Shown here: positions 58,601 through 64,000 of the stretch, piece by piece
How positions within the stretch are numbered: the stretch's first letter is position 1
How the letters are laid out: each line of letters begins with the position of its first letter
Virus record (IMG/VR): IMGVR_UViG_3300042197_003251
Coordinates: 17,018-81,017 of that record
DNA from: a virus
Strand: one strand, 5' to 3'
Length of the DNA: 64,000 bases
Position numbers and translations under genes: made by a program
Notes under the pieces: model-generated
Databases searched by the model: none
What the model saw: only the letters and a program-made list of their open reading frames with translations
What the model was told of the DNA's origin: nothing

Positions 58601-59051
58601 TTGGGTTATCCGTCAAATGTGTTCCGGCCTCATATGCAACATATGGTGCCACTCCTCCAATTATGTATAACCCTAAAATACCATCAGCTGTTAACTCACT
58701 TGTTGGTGGGTCAACTTCGCATTCAACAACCATTGGAAAAATTGTTTTTATATAACAATCAGTTGATGTTGCAATTGTTCCCGCTCCAAATTGTGATAAA
58801 AATATTGATTGTTCACTTGGGCATGTATGACTGCTATTACAATTTGTACAATCTGTAAATTCAGTCATCATAACAAGAGTGTATGTTGGTATTGAATAAT
58901 TTAATTTTGGTATTTCAACATACTTGGCACAAAAACTTTCACCTTGTAAAGTTTCAATATAATAAGTTTCAAATTCCTGAACTGAGGCAGGAATGCCTGT
59001 CAAATAAAAGTAACTTGATGAATTACAACAATCTTGAAAACCTAATGCCAT
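55611..59051 (-). CDS. large fibre protein with SprB-like repeats
   Basis: A 1146-residue protein. Residues 1-80 are the same Cys-rich domain as in the gene at 47953 (MALGFQDCC ... FTDCTNCNSSHTCP). Repeats at about 118-192, 215-282 and 640-715 have the SprB form: GGVAPYV...NLAEGNYSLTVTDSQGN, GGIPPYTL...NLTSGSYSYTLV, GGTPPYEV...NLVGGSYIIYIS. SprB is the gliding adhesin of Flavobacteria. The last third is beta-rich and aromatic and was not recognised. I infer a virion surface protein that binds host adhesins or glycans. Its small partner gene (59093) lies upstream. Confidence 0.68.
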   Translation of the reverse strand: MALGFQDCCNSSSYFYLTGIPASVQEFETYYIETLQGESFCAKYVEIPKLNYSIPTYTLVMMTEFTDCTNCNSSHTCPSEQSIFLSQFGAGTIATSTDCYIKTIFPMVVECEVDPPTSELTADGILGLYIIGGVAPYVAYEAGTHLTDNPTVYDVIPWNSPNTYIVRQNLAEGNYSLTVTDSQGNFFVDITCTLDAPPAPASVTCSGVAPSISFEDDGSITINVTGGIPPYTLLNSNGASIYTLAADGSITINNLTSGSYSYTLVETAQGTFDPNETPITCVVPAGQVVNYPSSLCLSMTLCNQTGSQNTFYLTLVQSGQYNNRPVYVLSSYSASIIGNPNGFQIRWGGDNVGWTSVAGTTSGPPQFATNPSSCSSSNPSFSLTSSYTAGGTIPLTALPQNFTWSRGVGYLTNLSASNISLSQNSCPVNLFINAIDNTICQNNPNSDATIELTANGGSGGYSFFYRKGTTGSYSGPVPSPITIQSSSTAAGSYQVYAVDNSGAQSSIGTFTIINSCLNLTVTTSSTNICPNWEDQQGVVTFTLTSSNSTGPYVFYWRKQQSTALQWNVVSSVSNTQTITVYGSSNPSNSASVAGNNGFGTYEFYVESSDGQTSTIVSQTLNNISCGPAPLSFSGSRTVTQPTCTTPTGSITFSVAGGTPPYEVSIYLDGTFQSPIQTFNGPTITINNLVGGSYIIYISDQTTNQLPINFSEEITAIPVIKVVAYTHINEDEKQILVASGDYQKSLTNRHVWDYPIDIEYYVEYPSALGTLTGYIEVKLLTQRAFGPGIQGDGYVALNYGDGYYLGMNNWDKVTSLITDSGPDNIQRPIKTWMPYAASDNSSWLMTYNGQDYFQPDTYPQNSINPVNTNLNNFIPNFGDVTGYYTQFAVNVGKTCSASGFRNSYPPPYGSSYAATTNTNFINFTTLPTLDNCPARDLYNGTTCQEWIDLYDQSLVYVIDQYSPSNTYPPNFLKDTTYNTNGTSTFCNNPATNTATINWSMNAYPYLLSLNGTLVVERTFTFGSQTSPITFDSIATDGKIRVNYSDYSVLSSVLDNCNTWGLAFQIEIKLHTVNSINCPEPPNAPLDIQYYFQNGTNYLTDILPTPQDEYTASLKMIGNTLYPPETFQSTRIINNIGYQPTPCNTATG

Positions 59052-59055
59052 TACC

Positions 59056-59063
59056 TATAAATA
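59056..59063 (-). promoter_or_regulatory. TATTTATA box
   Basis: It lies 4 nt before the ATG at 59051. Confidence 0.35.
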
Positions 59064-59092
59064 ATACAATATTTGATTTTGTGAAGATTAAA

Positions 59093-59371
59093 TTATGGAG
59101 TTGGTGAGGGTGTTATTGTTGGTGTTATTGTTGGTGTCGGTGTGGGTGTTGGTAAAATATAATATCTAAAAGTTTCACATCCGTTTGCATCTATTATTTT
59201 AACTATTAATTGATTAACTCCAATTAAAATTTGTGGAATATTAATTGTTATTGGGTAAGTTGGACTTGTTTCGGTTTGCATAAAAACGCATTGATTGAGT
59301 CCAATATCACAAAAATATATGTCAAAAGGTGAGGTACCTGAAATTGAGTTTATTTGAATTTGGCATGCCAT
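59093..59371 (-). CDS. small partner protein of the second fibre pair, with Thr-Pro tail
   Basis: A 92-residue paralogue of the gene at 47727 (see IQINSISGTSPFDIYFCDI; IIDANGC near residue 64). Its last 20 residues are a Thr-Pro tail (TPTPTPTITPTITPSPTP). In the first pair the Thr-Pro linker lies in the large protein instead, so the linker seems to have moved between partners. Confidence 0.6.
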   Translation of the reverse strand: MACQIQINSISGTSPFDIYFCDIGLNQCVFMQTETSPTYPITINIPQILIGVNQLIVKIIDANGCETFRYYILPTPTPTPTITPTITPSPTP

Positions 59372-59383
59372 ATTGTATAAGTA

Positions 59384-60244
59384 TTACCAACAAACAATTA
59401 AAACTAACCCATCTCCTCCTTTTCCCCCAGCTCCTCCTGTTGTTCCCGCTCCTCCTCCACCGCCACCTGAACCAATTGCTCCGTCTCCACCTTTTCCTCC
59501 TACTCCCGTTCCATTTGAACCTCCTCCACCGCCACCTGATGTGGAAAAAGGTTGTGATATTAAAAATCCTCCTTCACCATCTCCACCACCGGCAGCTCCA
59601 CCATTAACTTGTGGGGTAACAGCAGTTGAGGTTATTGACCCTCCTGAAAACGCCGTATCGTTTGTTCCTACGCTGGCTCCACCGGCTCCTGAACTCAATA
59701 ATATGTTGCCGCTTGGTGAATAAGTTATTGTAACACCAACCGCCCCCGTTGAGGTTCCTCCGTTTCCTCCCGCTTGGTTTCCAACAAAACCAGTCACTCC
59801 CAATGCCGATGGTATTGTGTTAAATATTGAGTTGGCTGATGACCCAAGTCCCCCGGATACACCGTTTCCGGCATTTCCGCCAGATGCATATAAAATTCTG
59901 GCAACATTTGTCGCAGTACCCCTTGCTGACGTTATTATAGTATCCGCTCCGACAATACCATTCGTCCCTGACGAACCTCCAGTTCCTCCAAGTCCAACTG
60001 TTATTGTTAAATTATCACTTATGACTGCGGCGGGAATTAAAAGTCTTGATGTATTACCGCAAGCTCCCCCTCCACCTCCATTTCTATTTGTTCCTGAGGC
60101 TCCTGATGCTCCTCCTGCTCCTCCACCACCAGCTCCAATAGCGTGAATATAAACCATAGATATTCCTTTTGGTTTTTGCCAAACTCCTGACCTGTAAAAA
60201 AATTGGGTTCTGTAATCGTTATTTGTTAAATTATATAAATCCAT
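59384..60244 (-). CDS. glycine-rich fibre-tip-type protein, copy 1
   Basis: A 286-residue protein. The N-terminal block is NDYRTQFFYRSGVWQKPKGI; the rest is Gly-rich (for example AIGAGGGGAGGASGASG) and ends in GGKGGDGLVLIVCW. The first block and last motif are shared with copies 2 and 3. Gly-rich regions of this kind form polyglycine-II sandwiches in adhesins of T-even-like phages (gp38 type). I infer a receptor-binding tip. Confidence 0.7.
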   Translation of the reverse strand: MDLYNLTNNDYRTQFFYRSGVWQKPKGISMVYIHAIGAGGGGAGGASGASGTNRNGGGGGACGNTSRLLIPAAVISDNLTITVGLGGTGGSSGTNGIVGADTIITSARGTATNVARILYASGGNAGNGVSGGLGSSANSIFNTIPSALGVTGFVGNQAGGNGGTSTGAVGVTITYSPSGNILLSSGAGGASVGTNDTAFSGGSITSTAVTPQVNGGAAGGGDGEGGFLISQPFSTSGGGGGGSNGTGVGGKGGDGAIGSGGGGGGAGTTGGAGGKGGDGLVLIVCW

Positions 60245-60245
60245 A

Positions 60246-61085
60246 TTACCAGCATGTTATTATTACTAATCCATCACCACCCTTACCACCTGTACCATTA
60301 TTAGACGCTCCTCCGATTGGTGTATATCCTGCTCCTCCACCACCACATCCTTTCCCTCCATTTCCTCCTGTCGCCATAGGTCTAACTGAAACTCCTCCCG
60401 AGCCCGTTCCTCCATACGAATAAAAAGGTGAAAAATTTGTATATCCGTCATTACCTATTTGACCTACATTCCCCCCTGGCAAATCAGGTAATATTCCTTC
60501 AATACCAACTATTGTTCCTCCACTTGAACTTTGTGACCCTCCTCCAGTTGAAGCATACAATACTATCGTTGACGCACTTACAAATGTATTTGCCCCAGCG
60601 GAACCTGTGACCGCAACTCCTCCAGTAACTCCATTAGTACAAGACATTATCCCTAAAGGAGACCTCCTCATAGATAAACTAGCACAACTTCCTCCAGCAC
60701 CACCAACATTAGAATCAAAACCTCTAAACCCTCCATTACCCCCTGTGGCGTGAACTAAAAATTCATTTGTGGCTCTATTATATGTTCCTACAGTGGAAGA
60801 ACTTCCATTAGAGCCACTATTACCGGGAGTTCCTCCGGCACCTCCCTTTCCAATCGTTACTTCTAAATCGTCGGGAACAAACACCGCAGGAACAATCATT
60901 CTTGTTATTGCTCCACTACCACCTCCTGAACCTCCTCTGTCAGGACTACCTGCACTTCCTCCTCCACCTCCTCCACCGGCTCCAATACAAATTATTTCTA
61001 TCATGCATATTCCTTCGGGTTTTTTCCAAGACCCGTTTTCTGTGAATATTTGAGTTTTATAGGTATTATCAGGTAAATTAAACAT
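60246..61085 (-). CDS. glycine-rich fibre-tip-type protein, copy 2
   Basis: A 279-residue paralogue: NTYKTQIFTENGSWKKPEGI at the start, then IICIGAGGGGGGGSAGS and a final GGKGGDGLVIITCW. The Gly-rich middle differs from the other copies. It starts 1 nt from copy 3's stop, so all three are one transcript. Confidence 0.7.
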   Translation of the reverse strand: MFNLPDNTYKTQIFTENGSWKKPEGICMIEIICIGAGGGGGGGSAGSPDRGGSGGGSGAITRMIVPAVFVPDDLEVTIGKGGAGGTPGNSGSNGSSSTVGTYNRATNEFLVHATGGNGGFRGFDSNVGGAGGSCASLSMRRSPLGIMSCTNGVTGGVAVTGSAGANTFVSASTIVLYASTGGGSQSSSGGTIVGIEGILPDLPGGNVGQIGNDGYTNFSPFYSYGGTGSGGVSVRPMATGGNGGKGCGGGGAGYTPIGGASNNGTGGKGGDGLVIITCW

Positions 61086-61086
61086 A

Positions 61087-61992
61087 TTAAAAAGATATTA
61101 TTATTACTAATCCATCACCACCTCTTCCTCCATTTCCAGCAGTTCCAGGTGAAGTCCCTGTTCCTCCTCCACCTCCACCTGAACCTATTCTACCATTTCC
61201 TCCTGTTCCTCCGTTTCCTGAAAAAGCAACAGTACTTCCATTTCCCCCTCCACCGCTTCCTCCTTCAGATATAAATCCATCATAAAATATTCTAAAAATT
61301 CCCTCATTTCCGATATTACCGCCAAGAGCTCCTCCCTCAATCGTTGGGACAAAATTAGCAACCCCTGTAATCGCTCCTCCTGCACCTGCAGTATTAGATG
61401 TGTTACAACCTCCTCCTGATGCCCCTCCACTTGTTGTCGGTGAAGACGCACCTCCAAAACTAACCGCATTACCGACTCCAGTTGTTCCTCCGACGGTTCC
61501 ATTTTGACCCGCAGTTGTTGTTGATGTTCCTAAAATTGCTGATTTTTGATTAACCGCTGAAGATGTTGCCCCTCCAGTTCCAGCTGCCCCTGCAACACCT
61601 GCGGACGCACTTCCTCCACCTCCTCCGCCACCAGTTGACCTTGCAAATACAAAAGCACTACTACCATTTTTAATTGATTCAACGTATGAAATTCCTCCTG
61701 TACCTCCACTTGTTTGTGCGGCGCCTCCTTCACCTCCTAATCCAACTGTAACGTATAAAGTGTCAGGTATTACGTAAGCAGGCAAAATATTGTTAAAAAT
61801 TGCTCCGGCACCACCCCCACCACCTCCTCCTCCATTCTGTCCTGTGGTTCTTGTAAATCCTCCGCCTCCTCCACCTCCGGCTCCAAGGCATAGAATAAAA
61901 ACCATAGAAATACCAGGCGGTTTGGTCCATACGCCTGAGGTGTAAAAAACTTGAGTTCTGTAATCGTTATTTGCTAAATCAAATAAACTCAT
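61087..61992 (-). CDS. glycine-rich fibre-tip-type protein, copy 3
   Basis: A 301-residue paralogue beginning MSLFDLANNDYRTQVFYTSG, with VFILCLGAGGGGGGGFTRT and a final GGRGGDGLVIIISF. The start at 61992 is chosen because it lies 2 nt after the upstream stop and fits the length and start of copies 1 and 2; the frame itself is open to 62010. Confidence 0.7.
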   Translation of the reverse strand: MSLFDLANNDYRTQVFYTSGVWTKPPGISMVFILCLGAGGGGGGGFTRTTGQNGGGGGGGGAGAIFNNILPAYVIPDTLYVTVGLGGEGGAAQTSGGTGGISYVESIKNGSSAFVFARSTGGGGGGGSASAGVAGAAGTGGATSSAVNQKSAILGTSTTTAGQNGTVGGTTGVGNAVSFGGASSPTTSGGASGGGCNTSNTAGAGGAITGVANFVPTIEGGALGGNIGNEGIFRIFYDGFISEGGSGGGGNGSTVAFSGNGGTGGNGRIGSGGGGGGTGTSPGTAGNGGRGGDGLVIIISF

Positions 61993-61994
61993 AA

Positions 61995-62177
61995 TTAAGG
62001 TGTTGCCCAAGAAGGATATGGCGGGTTCGTATCACTTACACCATACCCATAATTATCAACAAGGTCTAAAGTATTGCCATCTAAATCTGTTAATCGTATA
62101 ACATATCCGTTTGATATTTCTTGGTAACCCTCTTCAACTGGAGAGCCATAATCAAATCTAATTTTATAGTAAATCAT
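61995..62177 (-). CDS. small protein of the fibre operon
   Basis: A 60-residue protein (IYYKIRFDYGSPVEEGYQEI; end SDTNPPYPSWATP). It is probably a small beta domain. No family was recognised. It lies between the glycine-rich genes and a structural gene with almost no spacing. Confidence 0.5.
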   Translation of the reverse strand: MIYYKIRFDYGSPVEEGYQEISNGYVIRLTDLDGNTLDLVDNYGYGVSDTNPPYPSWATP

Positions 62178-62605
62178 TAGTAGTCCCCTCCTATTACAGT
62201 TACTTTAAATCCCGCAGCAACAGCAGTGCCTAATGTGACATAAATAATGTATCCTGATGGTAATGCAAACCCTAAAGGTAATTCATAGTTAATTTGAGCC
62301 GCGACTTGTGATACTGTTGCTGTTGCTAATGTGATTTCATCCCAAAGAGTGTTGTTTGCCGCAGTTCCAGTTGATGAACCATTATTAATCCATATGCGTC
62401 CTACTGTCGCAACATTTGTTCCCAAATGTCTAAATCTTATTTTTTGAACATAACTTCCGTTAGTTCCTCCTGTAAAAACAGGATATATTGTACCTGATGT
62501 TAAATCAGTTGTTGTGTTCGCGGATTGAACAATCGCATTTGTTGCGGTTGCCCATTGGATGTCTCCTGCGACACTAAAAATTGGTGAAGTATTTGGTGTT
62601 GGCAT
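62177..62605 (-). CDS. small beta-rich structural protein
   Basis: A 142-residue protein rich in Thr, Ala, Gly and Ile with strands such as GRIWINNGSSTGTAANNTLW and a final GFKVTVIGGDY. It looks like a small virion decoration or fibre-associated protein. No family was recognised. Confidence 0.5.
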   Translation of the reverse strand: MPTPNTSPIFSVAGDIQWATATNAIVQSANTTTDLTSGTIYPVFTGGTNGSYVQKIRFRHLGTNVATVGRIWINNGSSTGTAANNTLWDEITLATATVSQVAAQINYELPLGFALPSGYIIYVTLGTAVAAGFKVTVIGGDY

Positions 62606-62624
62606 TTTTAATTATTTTTTTTTA

Positions 62625-64000
62625 TTATAAAAAGTTAAAATTATTTGCTGTAGTGTAAACAGTTCCGAGCCCTGTTCCACCACCTGTTGAATTTATTGTT
62701 ACATTTCCTGTTCCTCCTGTTGGTGAAATTGTTATGTTTGTTCCTGCAATTATTTGGGTAACTCCTCCACCTCCCCCTGTTCCCGCACTGAATACAAGTG
62801 TATTTGTTGCGGCCGAGGTTATTGTAATATTAATTCCGCTGAAATTTAAAAATGTTCCTGTATCAGCCGAAAACTGTGTATTATTATCTACTCTTACCGA
62901 TTGAAAACTACTTGGTAAGTTTTGATATGTTGCAGCTGAAAATGTATTGGCAGATATTCCTCCTTCAAAATTAACTTGGTTTGTAAATGTTGATGTTCCT
63001 GTGACCGACAATCCATCAATCACATTAAGTGGTGATAATACATTAACAGGTGAACATCCACTAATATTTGTCACGTAAAATGTTGTTACGCAATTTGCTG
63101 ATGAACTACCAGGTAAGTTTTGATATGTTGTTGCGGATATTGTTGTCGATGTTAATCCGCTAAAAAATGGAGTACTTGTGTTATACCAAACTGGAGTTGT
63201 GCCTGCACTATATTGTAATATGTCATATGCGGATGGATTGGTTATTCTTACATTATGTAATTCATTTAATTCCCAACCATTATTTATACTAACAAATACC
63301 TCTCCTTGAGTTGTACCTGTTCTAACAACATATCCAATTGCAACAATATGGTCGGGGGCTTGAGGTTGCGTTCCTGTAAATCCTCCAAGTGTTGTTGGTG
63401 AAAGGTAAAGATATGAACCTGGTGTTATACCTGTTAAATTAAAACCTCTAACATTACCAAATGTAGTTACAAATCCTTCATTACCAACATTAATTGTTTC
63501 AGCGACCACTCCAAGAGCTGTTGATGATGTTGTTTCCGCAGATGCGATTGCTCTTTGGATACTCGGCCTATTCCCCTGATTTCCAATAATTGCAACTACT
63601 TGTCCTTTTGTTAGGTTTACAGTATCACCATTATAACAGAAAACAACATTTTGTTGTCCTATCTGTAAATCTATATTTCCTCCTAAAAGGGTCGTTACTA
63701 GCCCACCCTCATCCGCAACATACCTTAATCTACTTACTGAACTTGCAGCAGTCCCTCCCGATAACAAATCAAAATCTATATAATCAATACTTGATAAAGT
63801 ATTCGCTGTAACTCCTGCGGTAAACACAGTGCCTCCAGTTACGGTTCCTCCACTTAATGGAAGATATTCTCCGCTAATTCCAGTAGTACCTGTAAAATTT
63901 ACCCCAAAGTTTGGATAAGTTCCATCAATTTGAATATTTGTACCCCCTGTTAATGTTACGGTTTGGTCAGGAGCGGTGTTAATTATTGTTGTTCCAAAAT
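62625..64000 (-). CDS. fibre protein with YLPLSGG motif, cut by the window edge
   Basis: The frame is open to the right edge; the GTG at 63827 is only an internal codon. Just upstream of it the translation reads ISGEYLPLSGGTVTGG, a phage fibre motif. Further on come TTTISATTYQNLPGS and a similar ANTFSAATYQNLPSS, an internal repeat, and a C-terminal GGGGGVTQIIAGTNITISPT. I infer a tail fibre or fibre-proximal protein. The N-terminus lies outside the window. Confidence 0.65.
   Translation of the reverse strand, partial: FGTTIINTAPDQTVTLTGGTNIQIDGTYPNFGVNFTGTTGISGEYLPLSGGTVTGGTVFTAGVTANTLSSIDYIDFDLLSGGTAASSVSRLRYVADEGGLVTTLLGGNIDLQIGQQNVVFCYNGDTVNLTKGQVVAIIGNQGNRPSIQRAIASAETTSSTALGVVAETINVGNEGFVTTFGNVRGFNLTGITPGSYLYLSPTTLGGFTGTQPQAPDHIVAIGYVVRTGTTQGEVFVSINNGWELNELHNVRITNPSAYDILQYSAGTTPVWYNTSTPFFSGLTSTTISATTYQNLPGSSSANCVTTFYVTNISGCSPVNVLSPLNVIDGLSVTGTSTFTNQVNFEGGISANTFSAATYQNLPSSFQSVRVDNNTQFSADTGTFLNFSGINITITSAATNTLVFSAGTGGGGGVTQIIAGTNITISPTGGTGNVTINSTGGGTGLGTVYTTANNFNFL

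Noticed and set aside
59373-61053. Proline-rich reading frames on the plus strand
   Set aside because: They are the antisense of the glycine-rich genes (GGN read as NCC) and have no starts or context of their own.
63590-63811. Plus-strand frame of 73 codons
   Set aside because: Antisense of the fibre gene running off the edge.
62625-63827. Complete 400-residue gene starting at GTG 63827
   Set aside because: The frame is open to 64000 and the upstream translation carries the fibre motif YLPLSGG, so the GTG is internal.

Overview
The window looks like part of a large tailed phage with T4-like gene content that infects a Bacteroidetes (Flavobacteria-like) host. Phage evidence: recombination nuclease subunits of the gp46/gp47 type, a DnaG/gp61-like primase, a RuvC-like resolvase, a RecB-like nuclease, two DNA methyltransferases, a sigma-70-type factor, a holin, muralytic enzymes, fibre-like structural genes and at least five homing endonucleases. 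Host evidence: at least ten promoters of the form TTTG-N19/20-TAnnTTTG, no obvious Shine-Dalgarno sites, SprB-like repeats in a fibre gene, a Bacteroidetes-type DnaK and a histone-H1-like (Hc1) small protein. The DNA is strongly AT-rich and gene starts and ends overlap tightly.

Layout. 1-7.7 kb: holin, DUF932 protein, lysozyme-like protein, dnaK, a metallophosphoesterase and small unknowns. 7.7-9.9 kb: an RNA island on the minus strand, with a probable initiator tRNA and a giant structured RNA of about 0.9 kb fed by three tandem promoters; a ribbon-helix-helix (RHH) plus HNH cassette lies between them on the other strand. 9.9-17.3 kb: NUDIX, DUF192, transglycosylase, DHH phosphoesterase, HNH, Dps-like, CAP, two OmpA-like proteins, a methyltransferase and DUF3310. 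17.3-24.5 kb: unknown acidic proteins, two Gly/Cys microproteins, thioredoxin, glutaredoxin and a GIY-YIG nuclease. 24.5-33.5 kb: PcfJ-like protein, LRR protein, Dam-like methyltransferase with LAGLIDADG and RHH genes, dnaJ, and small genes including the Hc1-like protein. 34-47.7 kb: probable internal virion proteins, amidase-like and membrane proteins, sigma factor, gp46/gp47, RecB-like nuclease with another RHH-HNH cassette, ParB-like protein and primase. 47.7-64 kb: surface and fibre genes, including two inverted paralogous small+large gene pairs, three tandem glycine-rich paralogues and a fibre gene running off the edge.

How it works together. Host-type promoters drive apparently early or metabolic genes and the RNAs. 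A second motif, TATTTATA, sits just upstream of many structural or packaged-protein genes and may be a late promoter read with the phage sigma factor. About ten proteins start with a short leader ending in L/I-x-E, resembling T4 capsid-targeting sequences cut by a prohead protease, which suggests a large set of co-packaged proteins. The most novel candidates are the repeated RHH plus homing-endonuclease two-gene cassette (three copies, two nuclease families, the same relative overlap frame), the giant RNA locus with an initiator tRNA, and the L/I-x-E leader set. All function calls come from reading the sequence; no search was run.
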